DNA from: an uncultured Corynebacterium sp.
Lineage (GTDB): Bacteria > Actinomycetota > Actinomycetes > Mycobacteriales > Mycobacteriaceae
Direction: 5' to 3'
DNA length: 32,038 nucleotides
NCBI RefSeq assembly: GCF_946222305.1
Contig: NZ_CAMIHZ010000026.1
Location: 1 to 32,038 of the forward strand
Positions 24,159 through 32,038 of the stretch are shown here, piece after piece. Position 1 is the first letter of the stretch. Every line of letters starts with the position of its first letter. The notes beneath the pieces were generated by a model. That model was not told the DNA's origin. It saw only the letters and a program-made list of their open reading frames with translations, and ran no database searches. A program made the position numbers and the translations under genes.

Positions 24159-24496
24159 CCCCGGGGATGGTCAGGCTTCGCCGGCACAGACTCCGGCGCC
24201 AACGCCGCCTCCAGCACTGGCGCCAGCGCCAGTGGAACCGCCGCGCCAAGGCTGGTTATTGAAGGAAGACGCGATGAGGACGCTGCCTTTGGGTGGCGTC
24301 CTTTTTCGTTGGGCGGGAGTGGGGTTGGCGGGGAGCCGGAATGCACTTCGGTTAACGGATAAGAAATCGAACATCGCTCGGTACATATCCTGGAATCACA
24401 TTAGAATTTTCCTGGACTACACAGGATTAGATCTGAATCTGGCCTCCATCCATGAGACACGTTTTCAGGTCGCCAACATCACAGAAGGGCTGTCCG
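24159..24496. other. 338-bp gap: proline-coding-like remnant, terminator, lower-GC leader of the Nudix gene
   Basis: The first ~110 bp read in the +1 frame as a Pro/Ala-rich peptide (SPAQTPAPTPPPALAPAP) that resembles a continuation of the acyltransferase tail. Next comes the acyltransferase terminator. From about 24330 base composition drops and runs such as TAAGAAATCG and ACATTAGAATTTTCC appear; this should hold the promoter of the Nudix-helicase pair, but no -10/-35 is clear. The 93-codon plus-strand frame starting at 24232 is not supported as a gene. Confidence 0.45.
24277..24306 (+). terminator. Intrinsic terminator after the acyltransferase gene
   Basis: AGGACGC (24277-24283) pairs with GCGTCCT (24296-24302) around a 12-nt loop, followed by TTTT and then CG. 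Orientation fits the acyltransferase gene, whose stop is about 120 bp upstream, and separates it from the Nudix-helicase pair. Confidence 0.75.
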
Positions 24497-24892
24497 TTGT
24501 CCAAGCGAATTGAAGTCGTGGGCGCAGTATTTGTGCGTGACGGAAAGATTCTTGCTTGCAAGCGTAGCGACTCGATGTCGCTACCTGGTTATTGGGAATT
24601 TCCCGGAGGCAAGATCGAAGAGGGCGAATCTCCGGAGCAGGCGCTGCGGCGCGAGCTCGCCGAAGAGCTCAACTGTCAAGCCACGGTTGGTGATCACTTG
24701 AATACCACCGCACATGAATACGACTTCGGTACCGTCGTGCTTTCCACCTACATCTGCGAATTGGGCGAAACCGAGCCGATCCTGACGGAACACGAGGAGA
24801 TGCGCTGGCTGGCCCCCTCTGAACTCCGTTCCGTGGAATGGGCGCCAGCGGACGTGCCGGCAGTAGCACTCTTGGAATCGGGGGCATTCTGA
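24497..24892 (+). CDS. Nudix hydrolase, MutT-like
   Basis: A 131-residue Nudix protein when started at TTG 24497, giving the MutT-like opening SKRIEVVGAVFVRDGKILACKR. AGAAGGG lies 7 nt upstream of this TTG. An ATG at 24452 would add 15 residues without homology. The Nudix box runs from G38 to C60: GKIEEGE, then RRELAEELNC. It matches G-x5-E-x7-REUxEE except that the last Gly is Asn (N59). YWEFPGGK precedes it. Length and opening fit 8-oxo-dGTP/dNTP pyrophosphatases, though other diphosphate substrates are possible. Its stop TGA overlaps the ATG of the helicase gene (TGATG), so the two are translated together, which suggests a joint role rather than general housekeeping. Confidence 0.88.
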   Translation: MSKRIEVVGAVFVRDGKILACKRSDSMSLPGYWEFPGGKIEEGESPEQALRRELAEELNCQATVGDHLNTTAHEYDFGTVVLSTYICELGETEPILTEHEEMRWLAPSELRSVEWAPADVPAVALLESGAF

Positions 24893-27800
24893 TGCAATCG
24901 CCACTGGATAAGTTCGAACCCGCATTCTCCCCAGAGTTCGTTGAAAAGGCAGTTCGTTACGGTTTCCTCGATGCAAACGCCATAACGCCCGCCATTTACC
25001 ACCCCGAATTAATTAACAACAACGACGATCGAACCATGTTCGCGGCGATAGTCAAAGAGCTAAAGCGCTGCGATACTTTCCACTTCTCGGTCGCTTTTGT
25101 CACGACCTCTGCCCTCGCGCTGCTCAAACAGCATCTTCTTGATTTCAAGGGCAAGGGAGTTATTTACACTTCGACTTACCTGGACTTCAATGAACCGGCC
25201 GTATTCGAAGAGTTGCTCCTTCTTGAAAATATCGAGGTCCGGGTGTTGAAGGACACCATCGATGCGTTCCATTCGAAGGGCTACATCTTTGAATCCGATG
25301 ATTCCACGACAGCCATCATTGGTAGTTCGAACCTGACGAACTTCGCCCTGACCCAGAATGCGGAATGGAACATGAAGTTCTCTGCGCTGCCAGATGGAGA
25401 CATCACCACCCAATTGCGCAGTGCGATCGAAAGTCTTCGTGAGGATTCTGATGAGCTCACCCGCGAGTGGATCACTCACTACGAAAAGAACCGAAAAATT
25501 CGCCCGCATCCCGAGCTCGTCGATACGGGCGTTGAGCAAGTCGTGCCCGTTGGGAAAATCTATCCGAACAAAATGCAGCGCCAAGCGTTGGAGAACCTTG
25601 CGTCCCTCTGGCGGAAGGATGAATCTCGCGCCATCATCATTTCGGCAACAGGTACAGGCAAAACAATTCTCGCTGCGTTAGCGGCGCGAGCCGTGAAGCC
25701 CGAACGGATGCTCTTCGTTGTCCACCGCGAACAGATCCTCAACAAAGCCATTGAGGAATTTAAACGCGTCTTCGAAAAGGACGATGAAGACTTCGGCAAA
25801 TACGTCGGTGTGGAGCGAAATCTAGAAGCTCCATTTGTATTCTCCACAATCCAGACATTGTCCCGCGCCGACAATGTGAAGGTTTTCTCCCCCGATCACT
25901 TTGATGTTGTAATCATCGATGAGTCTCACCGTGCTGGCGCAGAGACTTACAAGAAAATCCTCGAATACCTCACCCCGAAGCATCTCATCGGTCTAACCGC
26001 CACACCGGAACGCACTGACGGCTTCAACATCTTTGAGCTGTTCGACCACAACATTGCCTACGAGATTCGTCTGCAAGAGGCCCTCGAGAACAAGATGCTG
26101 GTGCCGTTTAGCTACTACGGTATCCATGAAGGATCGGACACCTCCGGACGCCCGATCAGTGATCAAACTAGTGAAAACGCCAGGTTAGAAAGTGGCCGCA
26201 TCGATCAGGTCTTGACCGCATTGCGCAAGTATGGTCACGTCCGTGATGTACGAGGCCTTATTTTCTGCAGTTCCAAGAAAGAGGCTCACTGGCTAGCCGC
26301 TGGATTGAACGGCCAAATTGTCTACGAAGAACAGAACTCGGCACCTCTTCGCGTGGTCGCTCTCACCGGTGATGATCCAATGGAAGTTCGTGAAGCAACA
26401 GTTGCGAAGCTGGAGGCTGGAGAACTCGACTACATCACCACGGTCGATATCTTCAACGAAGGCATCGACATTCCCTGCATTAACCAAGTCGTCATGATGC
26501 GCGAAACTCAATCCAGCATCATCTTCACTCAACAGTTGGGCCGCGGTCTCCGAAAATTCGCCGGTAAAGACCACCTACGAGTACTCGACTTCATCGGTAA
26601 CTACGCAAATAACTTCCATATCCCTATCGCGCTGTTTGGAAAAAGTTCTGGAAATAAGGACGAAATTGCTCAGAGAACTCGCAGGGCAGCTAAGGGTGCC
26701 CCTGTAGCCGGCGCATCGTCAGTGTCTTTCGATGAGATTGCTCAAGAGAGAATCTTCGAATCTCTCGCAAAAGCCAAGATCGACAGCATCGCACGCCTCA
26801 AAGAGGATTACACGAATCTTCGCTTTCGTCTCGGTCAACAGCCATGGCGAATCGACTTTGCCCGCTTCGACACTCTCGATCCTGTCGCTTTTAGCCTTTC
26901 ACAGGGTAAAAGCACTTCCAGCCGCAAGGGTTACTGGAACTTTCTCAAGAAAACCATCAAGGTGGACCGTTCCTTGACAGAGTTCCAAGAATACGTACTT
27001 CAGTTCTTGGACCTAGAGCTCCTCAATGGCAAACGCATCCACGAAAATGTCGTGTTCGAGCACCTATTGCGACACGGCAACATTTCCTTCGCTGAAATGC
27101 GGGATTTGATTGAATCGGAAAAACTTGGGTACGTCGAAGCCACACCACGAACGGTCGAACGGATCTTGTCCCTCGAGTTCTTCGTTCAAACAGAACGCAA
27201 CAGCGTAGGTAACATTTCCCTAGTCTCGGCTTCGGGTGAAGATGACAACCGGATTCTAAAACTCACCCCAGAGCTACAGCGTGCTTACGACGAAGATGAA
27301 TACTTCCGGAAACACATCGACGATATTAACGAAACGGCCCGGTTCCTCAACCAACACCGCTACAACCGAGCAGATGGACCCGTCATCGGGCGCCGCTACT
27401 CACGCAAAGATGTATGCCGTCTCTTGAACTGGGCAAATAATGAATATTCCACCATGTATGGATATTCGAGAGACAAAGATACTAATACGTGTCCGATCTT
27501 TGTCACGTACCACAAAGCCGATACGATTTCCGCCTCCACGCAATACGAAGACGAGTTCCTCAACAACAAAACAATGAGTTGGTACAGCAAGAACAAGCGT
27601 TCTTTGGCCCGTTCATCCCTCGAACGGGACATTGCCTCCGGTTCCCTGCAACTAGATCTCTTCGTCAAGAAAAATGATTCTGAAGGACCAGAATTCTTCT
27701 ACGTAGGGCCCGTCAAACCCCGGGATGCTATGGACACCACCATCCAAAGCGATGAGGGCAAAGAAGTTTCAATCGTGAATATGAAGCTCGATCTTGCTCA

Positions 27801-27897
27801 GCCTATGGGTAATGATCTGCTCATGTTCTTTGAAACCTCCGCCATAGCGAATGAAGTAAAGGAGTCGACGCCTTCCGGAGAAAGCAGTTCAGTGTAG
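24892..27897 (+). CDS. PLD-nuclease/SF2 helicase fusion protein with DUF3427-like C-terminus
   Basis: A 1001-residue multidomain protein. Residues about 1-170 are a phospholipase D-type nuclease module with one HKD-like motif, H127-S-K129, and GSSN (144-147). Residues about 225-600 are a superfamily 2 helicase: SATGTGKT (K257), DESH (343-346), LTATPERTDG (368-377) and QQLGRGLRK (547-555). Residues about 630-1001 resemble the DUF3427 region found C-terminal to such helicases; it has no catalytic motif I can name. With one HKD motif the nuclease probably dimerises. The ATG at 24892 overlaps the Nudix stop. GC is about 47% (28/60 at 25201-25260; 29/60 at 27241-27300) against 70% at 22381-22440 in the acyltransferase, which suggests acquisition. 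A defence or DNA-processing role is inference. Confidence 0.88.
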   Translation: MQSPLDKFEPAFSPEFVEKAVRYGFLDANAITPAIYHPELINNNDDRTMFAAIVKELKRCDTFHFSVAFVTTSALALLKQHLLDFKGKGVIYTSTYLDFNEPAVFEELLLLENIEVRVLKDTIDAFHSKGYIFESDDSTTAIIGSSNLTNFALTQNAEWNMKFSALPDGDITTQLRSAIESLREDSDELTREWITHYEKNRKIRPHPELVDTGVEQVVPVGKIYPNKMQRQALENLASLWRKDESRAIIISATGTGKTILAALAARAVKPERMLFVVHREQILNKAIEEFKRVFEKDDEDFGKYVGVERNLEAPFVFSTIQTLSRADNVKVFSPDHFDVVIIDESHRAGAETYKKILEYLTPKHLIGLTATPERTDGFNIFELFDHNIAYEIRLQEALENKMLVPFSYYGIHEGSDTSGRPISDQTSENARLESGRIDQVLTALRKYGHVRDVRGLIFCSSKKEAHWLAAGLNGQIVYEEQNSAPLRVVALTGDDPMEVREATVAKLEAGELDYITTVDIFNEGIDIPCINQVVMMRETQSSIIFTQQLGRGLRKFAGKDHLRVLDFIGNYANNFHIPIALFGKSSGNKDEIAQRTRRAAKGAPVAGASSVSFDEIAQERIFESLAKAKIDSIARLKEDYTNLRFRLGQQPWRIDFARFDTLDPVAFSLSQGKSTSSRKGYWNFLKKTIKVDRSLTEFQEYVLQFLDLELLNGKRIHENVVFEHLLRHGNISFAEMRDLIESEKLGYVEATPRTVERILSLEFFVQTERNSVGNISLVSASGEDDNRILKLTPELQRAYDEDEYFRKHIDDINETARFLNQHRYNRADGPVIGRRYSRKDVCRLLNWANNEYSTMYGYSRDKDTNTCPIFVTYHKADTISASTQYEDEFLNNKTMSWYSKNKRSLARSSLERDIASGSLQLDLFVKKNDSEGPEFFYVGPVKPRDAMDTTIQSDEGKEVSIVNMKLDLAQPMGNDLLMFFETSAIANEVKESTPSGESSSV

Positions 27898-28254
27898 CGA
27901 CCAATCACGACAGTCTTCCCATCCGAGCATCGCTCGCCATATCCCGCCAAGGAAACCAGCACCGCGTCCCATGAATGCCCCCACAAAAGGCCACTCTCAA
28001 CGAACACCGCGTACCCCGCTGCGCTCCGCTCTTGCCACTGCCCCTGCACCACCCCCGCCCCGCGCAACACCCCAGAAGGTTCTGGGGGCTTCCAACGGGC
28101 CAGGGTGGCGTCGGTGTGTTTAGATGAGGAAGTTGGTGAAACGGTGAACCCACCGTGCCCGCCCAAACTAGAAAAGAAAGGCTAGGAAGAAGTTCGACAG
28201 CGAACCTCCAACCCAGCCGACTAAAGCAACCACCTACAACGAGGAGAAATAGCA
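27898..28254. other. 357-bp gap before the YbjQ-like gene, with one strong hairpin
   Basis: CCCCAGAA (28070-28077) is followed by GG and TTCTGGGG (28080-28087), a perfect hairpin without a T-run, possibly ending helicase transcription. The downstream part (about 28090-28254) should carry the YbjQ promoter and leader, and ends in GAGGAG 8-9 nt before the ATG. Minus-strand open frames of about 120 codons cross the gap and the helicase end; they have no recognisable motif and I do not call them. Confidence 0.45.
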
Positions 28255-28572
28255 ATGATCGTTAGCACCACCGGAACCATCGACGGCCACAAGATCGAGA
28301 ACTACATCCGCATCGTGGCGGGCGAGTCCGTTGTGGGCATCAACATGTTCAAGGACATCGGCGCAGGATTCCGCAATATCGTCGGTGGCCGCTCCTCCAG
28401 CTACGAGGGTGAGATCAACAATGCGCGCGAGGAAGCTTTGCGCGAGATGGTCGACCGCGCCCTACAACTGGGCGCCAACGGCGTGGTTGGCGTGAAGGTT
28501 GACTGCGAATCCCTCGGCCAAGGCGGCATGATCATGGTGACCGCCACCGGCACCGCCGTACAGATCAGCTAA
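28255..28572 (+). CDS. YbjQ/UPF0145 family protein
   Basis: A 105-residue protein of the YbjQ (UPF0145, heavy-metal-binding-like) family. Family features are VSTTGTIDGHKIENYIRIVAGESVVG at the start, then FRNIVGGRSSSYEGEINNAREEALREM, and ANGVVGVKVDCESLG followed by a short strand, MIMVTATGTAV. Members form small pentameric rings; the function is unknown, and metal binding is an old annotation with little support. Here there is one Cys (DCESLG). GAGGAG precedes the ATG at 28255. It is monocistronic and convergent with phoD. Confidence 0.9.
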   Translation: MIVSTTGTIDGHKIENYIRIVAGESVVGINMFKDIGAGFRNIVGGRSSSYEGEINNAREEALREMVDRALQLGANGVVGVKVDCESLGQGGMIMVTATGTAVQIS

Positions 28573-28578
28573 GCAACA

Positions 28579-28613
28579 GGCTGCAGGCAGCCCGCGCTCT
28601 GGCGCCGGCGCCA
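28579..28613. terminator. Tandem hairpins between convergent ybjQ-like and phoD genes
   Basis: GGCTGCAGGCAGCC (28579-28592) and the palindrome TGGCGCCGGCGCCA (28600-28613) lie in the 74-bp gap between two facing stop codons. Neither has a T-run, so they are only plausible bidirectional terminator stems. The 11-bp CAGCCCGCGCT occurs at 28588-28598 and again at 28638-28648, where it overlaps the phoD stop. Confidence 0.35.
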
Positions 28614-28646
28614 CCACAGCCGCCACAGCCACCACACCAGCCCGCG

Positions 28647-30281
28647 CTACTTCGCCGGCAACGTCTTCGTGTACAGCACCTTGCCACGCGTGCTGATCAA
28701 ACGCACTGTCAGCTCGCGAGAGCGGCTGTCAATATCGACCTCACCGAAGTGCTGGTAATCATCCAGCGGGGAACGGTTCGGCTGATCCGGAGTGTGGGAG
28801 AAAACCACCTCCGGCCCGAAGGTTGAATCCATCTTGTTCGGCCCGAACGCACCGGCGTTCAACGGGCCGGAGACGAACTCCCAGAACGGGGAGAAATCCT
28901 GGAACGCCGCCCGGTCCGGGTGGTACTCATGTGCCGCGCAATAGTGCACATCCGCCGTCAGCCACACCACGTTTTTCACGTCCTTGATCGCGGACAGCAC
29001 CGTGGCGATCTCCTGTTCCCGCCCCACCGGCTTGCCCGGAGTGCCAGAAGAAACACCTTCCTGCGCCGTATCGCCATCAGGGACGACAATGCCGATCGGC
29101 AGGTCATTGGCAATGATCTTCCACGTGGCCTTCGACTTTTTCACTCCGTCAATCAGCCACTTCCGCTGCTTCTCCCCCAGGATCCAACCGGGTTCTGTGT
29201 TGTCCTTCGTGTGCTTCGCGTTGGAATCCTTGTAGCTGCGCATGTCCAAGATGAAGACATCCAACAGCGGGCCATAGGAAACCTTGCGGTAGATGCGCCC
29301 ATCCACTGCGACCTTCCGATCCACCGGCTGCCATTCGTGGAAAGCGCGGATGGAGCGCGCCGAAAGCACATCCACGCGCTTTTCGGTGTACTTGTCATCC
29401 GTCAGGATCTCGCCTAGGTACCAATTGTTCGTGGTTTCATGGTCATCCCACTGCACCAGCTGTGGCACGTGCGCGTTGAAATGCTTGTAGTTCTCGTCGC
29501 GCAGGTTGTAGGCGTAGCGCCCGCGGAATTCCTTGAGCGTTTCCGCAACCTTCGCCGTTTCCTCGCTGGTCAGGTTGTGCCACACCCGACCGTCTTCCAG
29601 CTTCACCTTCTCCTCAATCGGACCATCTGCGTAGATCACGTCACCCGAATGCAGGAAGAAGTGCGGCTTACGTCCCGCCATAGTTGCCCAACCGCGCATA
29701 CCGCCGATCTTCGGGTTGATGCCGTAGCCCTGGCCAGCCACATCGCCAGACCAGTGGAAACGAATATCGCGTGCGGTCACCGGCGCCGTCCGGAGCGATC
29801 CCACCGTCGGTTGCGAACGCAAGCCCGTGTACATGTCCTCCAAGAACACGCGGTAGTGGATATCGCGCCCCGCCGGCAACCCGGACAGGCGCACGCGCCC
29901 CGTGCCATCAGTCGCTGGGGTCAACGGTGTTGGGCCATGGAACATCTTCGCATTCTTGAACCGGCTGTTCGTCGCCGCTTCCACCACCATTCGTGCGGGT
30001 CGGTCGGCGCGGGTCCAAATCACGGCACCACTGCTTGTCATTTCGCCCGACGCCACACCGTGGCTGATCACGGGCCGCTTAGGAATCAAAGGCGCCCCGG
30101 CGGAGCTTCCCATGGAGGAACCGAAAGAGCTGCCGAAACTAGATGGCGCCTGTGCAGCAGCACGGCCCGCTAGCCCCGTCCCCGCGGCCGCAGCCACCGT
30201 CAAACCAGAAACGGTAAGAAATCCACGGCGAGAAAGCTGCCGCTGGGCCTTGTCGTTTAAACCTTCAGATGGGGTATTCAC
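28647..30281 (-). CDS. phoD: Tat-exported PhoD-family alkaline phosphatase/phosphodiesterase
   Basis: A 544-residue exported phosphatase. Residues 1-44 are a twin-arginine signal: SRRGFLTVSGLTVAAAAG followed by an AQA cleavage site. A Ser/Gly repeat leader (SSFGSSFGSSMGSS) precedes the domain. The N-terminal PhoD domain has HGVASGEMTSSGAVIWTRAD; the catalytic part has HSGDVIYADGPIEEK, VQWDDHETTNNWY and WLTADVHYCAAHEYHP. Where B. subtilis PhoD has SCQ with an iron-binding Cys, this protein reads WSGDVAGQGYG, a Cys-less variant also known in other actinobacteria and proteobacteria from memory. Substrates should be organic phosphates outside the cell. The start is GTG 30281 with GAGGAG about 8 nt upstream. 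It is alone in its transcript; no phosphate-box is evident. Confidence 0.88.
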   Translation of the reverse strand: MNTPSEGLNDKAQRQLSRRGFLTVSGLTVAAAAGTGLAGRAAAQAPSSFGSSFGSSMGSSAGAPLIPKRPVISHGVASGEMTSSGAVIWTRADRPARMVVEAATNSRFKNAKMFHGPTPLTPATDGTGRVRLSGLPAGRDIHYRVFLEDMYTGLRSQPTVGSLRTAPVTARDIRFHWSGDVAGQGYGINPKIGGMRGWATMAGRKPHFFLHSGDVIYADGPIEEKVKLEDGRVWHNLTSEETAKVAETLKEFRGRYAYNLRDENYKHFNAHVPQLVQWDDHETTNNWYLGEILTDDKYTEKRVDVLSARSIRAFHEWQPVDRKVAVDGRIYRKVSYGPLLDVFILDMRSYKDSNAKHTKDNTEPGWILGEKQRKWLIDGVKKSKATWKIIANDLPIGIVVPDGDTAQEGVSSGTPGKPVGREQEIATVLSAIKDVKNVVWLTADVHYCAAHEYHPDRAAFQDFSPFWEFVSGPLNAGAFGPNKMDSTFGPEVVFSHTPDQPNRSPLDDYQHFGEVDIDSRSRELTVRLISTRGKVLYTKTLPAK

Positions 30282-30673
30282 AATAGAACGCTCCTCGGGG
30301 ATGAGGTGGATATGGGTAAAGACCTCCCCACGCTAGAAGGGCCAGATTTCCTCGCGGTGACACACGCGTAAACACGCAGATAAATTACTGTTTGCGCCTT
30401 GCCCCTCGGCTTGATCCGCGATGGTCCGCTTCATCTGGCCGGATTCCAGTCAGTTACCCCCGCCCGTACCCCTTTTTGTTAAACAATCCCCAACAAGAGG
30501 TGCCCTTCACATCACATGAGGCTTATGATCGTGGATGCCTTCATGAAGTTTGTGCAACAATTCCCGAGATTGTTCGGAACCTCCAGCGCTGGCAACACTT
30601 TGTTTTATCCACCCCATCCGCCGGTCTTCCCGAAAGACCTCATGGAACATACCGACTTGCCAGAGGTTCACCC
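30282..30673. promoter_or_regulatory. Divergent phoD / secreted-protein promoter region
   Basis: This 392-bp gap carries the phoD start signals on one side (GAGGAG, 30291-30296, complement strand). On the other, TATGAT at 30524-30529 is a fair -10 for the secreted protein gene. No good -35 lies 17 bp upstream (TGCCCT), so the call is weak. A long plus-strand frame covers the gap in phase with the secreted protein, but its translation has no homology-like character before residue 1 of that gene. A short 61-codon frame at 30516-30701 is also not supported. Confidence 0.35.
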
Positions 30674-32035
30674 ATGTTCAACAAGTCTCTACTCAATCTA
30701 GATCTGCGCAACGAAGATCTGTGCAGTGGAGTTCGCGCGCTGAAGGTTTCCAAGCGCAGGAAAATCACCGCGTTCCTCGGTGCTGTTACGGCGATGTCAG
30801 GATCGCTTTTGACGGGCGCGGCGCTCGCGCCCACCGCTGCAGCGGAGATCCCCGCCATGCCCCAGGGCTACCCCGTGCCCGGGTTGTATAAACCGTGCAA
30901 GCCAGGAGAAGTCACCCCGGATTGGCACTTCGGCGAGACGGGCCGTCACTACGTCAACGATGACAGCCTGCAGTTCACGAACAATACTGACCAGGACGTA
31001 AAGTACTCCGCGAAAGTGGAAACAGGCACGAACCACGAAATTGAAGCCAACTCCGCTGCCAAGTGGCCATCCAACTGGAACACCACTGCCAAGACCGAAA
31101 TTGGATTGAAGATGTCCAACGGCTGGGTGGAAGGCGAGACTTTCGGCCCCATCACGCTGCACCCAGGGGAATCCTTCAAGGTTGAATACGGGGTTGTCCT
31201 GAAAGACTTCATCTCCATGTTCACCTCGTGCCAGAATGGTTACGTTGTCAATGAACCCGGAGCAAACGTCATACGCGGTCAAGCTCCCGCCGAACGATAC
31301 GCCTACGCCTACGTGATTCGCCGCGACGGCAGCGTGTCCGACTTGGCAATGCATATCCCCGCTCGCGCCAAAGGCGCGAACTCTCAGCCCACGGGCGGTA
31401 CCTACACCAGCGTTTCCGGTCCTTCGTTGGAAAAGGTAGCCAATCCAGCGGTGGATAAAGTTGTGGAACCTAGTGTTCCTCCACGTCGGGAGGATTCGTG
31501 GCCGCGCCAAGGCGCCACCTGCAAGCCTGTAAAGGACACGGCATGGACTCCACTGGATATCACTGCCGTGAGTCCAACCTTCCGGAAACCGGGTTATTCG
31601 CAGGACTTCTTGAACTGGTCGAAGGGCGATTACACGTTCACGCCAGTGACGGACCACATCGTGGGCGCGGAGTTCAACGGATACCTGAACTGGCGCGGCA
31701 ACGACGGCCGGCTTCCCGAAGGTTGGCTCAATTCCGTTGGCACCGTGCAGCGTGCTCATATGCCGGTGAACACTGCCTTAAAGCCCATCCCGTTGCACTC
31801 CGGAGATTGCGTCCGCGTGTCCTATAGCACCACCATGACGCACATCAACTACCGCGAGCTGCACTGCGGGAAGGACGGCACTTACAGTTTGGTCAGCAAG
31901 TACCCGCAGGCTTCTGCCCCGTCTGGTTTCTGGGCGGAAGCTAAGGTCACGGCCAAGGATGGTTCGGTACGCACCGTGGATGTCACGCCGGATGAATACA
32001 GGGACCTGCCGGTTCCGACCCAGTCGAACCGCTAG
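30674..32035 (+). CDS. Secreted protein with two related domains, function unknown
   Basis: A 453-residue exported protein that I do not recognise by name. The ATG at 30674 is chosen because AGAGG lies 7 nt upstream and a signal peptide follows: KRRKITAFLGAVTAMSG, a hydrophobic stretch and PTAAAE, cleaved near residue 56. The rest divides into a first domain (about 75-235), a Pro-rich linker (about 235-285) and a second domain (about 285-445). The two look homologous: LHPGESFKVEY (from 162) matches LHSGDCVRVSY (from 374), each followed some 20 residues later by C-x-x-G and a YxxV strand, then A-x-V-x-x-DGSV. The repeat is diverged. No lipobox or sorting signal is seen, so it is probably soluble. 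Complete at its stop, 3 bases before the window ends. Confidence 0.75.
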   Translation: MFNKSLLNLDLRNEDLCSGVRALKVSKRRKITAFLGAVTAMSGSLLTGAALAPTAAAEIPAMPQGYPVPGLYKPCKPGEVTPDWHFGETGRHYVNDDSLQFTNNTDQDVKYSAKVETGTNHEIEANSAAKWPSNWNTTAKTEIGLKMSNGWVEGETFGPITLHPGESFKVEYGVVLKDFISMFTSCQNGYVVNEPGANVIRGQAPAERYAYAYVIRRDGSVSDLAMHIPARAKGANSQPTGGTYTSVSGPSLEKVANPAVDKVVEPSVPPRREDSWPRQGATCKPVKDTAWTPLDITAVSPTFRKPGYSQDFLNWSKGDYTFTPVTDHIVGAEFNGYLNWRGNDGRLPEGWLNSVGTVQRAHMPVNTALKPIPLHSGDCVRVSYSTTMTHINYRELHCGKDGTYSLVSKYPQASAPSGFWAEAKVTAKDGSVRTVDVTPDEYRDLPVPTQSNR

Positions 32036-32038
32036 GCG

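Noticed and set aside
27798..28255. Two overlapping minus-strand frames (122 and 116 codons) across the helicase end and the gap
   Set aside because: They overlap the helicase C-terminus, have Trp/Cys/Gly-rich odd composition and no motif; a decayed gene is possible but not supported.
30392..30673. N-terminal extension of the secreted protein in frame
   Set aside because: The extension has no protein-like features, whereas ATG 30674 has an AGAGG site and leads into a signal peptide.

Overview
The window looks like chromosome of a high-GC actinobacterium, most probably a Corynebacterium. The reasons are the typical gene set and gene order style (GltBD, HrpB, PhoD-type phosphatase, GlsB-like membrane protein, AT3/SGNH acyltransferase, conserved small corynebacterial proteins), high GC, and frequent GTG/TTG starts. 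The species assignment is inference; no rRNA or tRNA is present to anchor it. I count 20 protein genes. I see no insertion sequence, prophage or CRISPR array.

Layout. 1-1.6 kb: a secreted GH25 lysozyme-like hydrolase (minus) with a good terminator. 1.8-3.9 kb: an M13 zinc endopeptidase (plus). 4.0-6.0 kb: a minus-strand operon of LysE-family exporter, S4 RNA-binding protein and two-domain VOC protein; the last two share a TAATG junction. 6.2-12.4 kb: glutamate synthase gltB-gltD (minus), also joined by TAATG, with a terminator downstream. 12.7-15.6 kb: fadH (2,4-dienoyl-CoA reductase, plus) facing a 3-methyladenine glycosylase; the two genes end on one shared CTAG. 15.9-18.7 kb: HrpB-type helicase with an internal 9-residue repeat. 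18.9-21.6 kb: small membrane proteins, a nitronate monooxygenase-like flavoprotein and a flavodoxin-fold reductase. 21.7-24.2 kb: AT3/SGNH membrane acyltransferase. 24.5-27.9 kb: a Nudix hydrolase overlapping a large PLD-nuclease/SF2-helicase protein. 28.3-32.0 kb: YbjQ-like protein, Tat-exported PhoD phosphatase, and a secreted protein with two related domains.

Most of the window is ordinary core metabolism and envelope biology. Nitrogen assimilation (GltBD), unsaturated fatty acid oxidation (FadH), DNA repair (glycosylase, Nudix) and envelope or secreted enzymes are represented.

The part most likely to be an accessory system is the Nudix + PLD-helicase pair. It is translationally coupled (TGATG) and clearly lower in GC in hand-counted samples. 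Its domain make-up recalls anti-phage or nucleic-acid surveillance modules. Other points worth a look are the loss of all four zinc ligands in the 3-methyladenine glycosylase, and short repeats that begin with a stop codon immediately after several genes. A minus-strand terminator is also built into the coding end of the M13 peptidase gene, and short in-frame tandem or low-complexity inserts occur in HrpB, the nitronate monooxygenase and the LysE protein.
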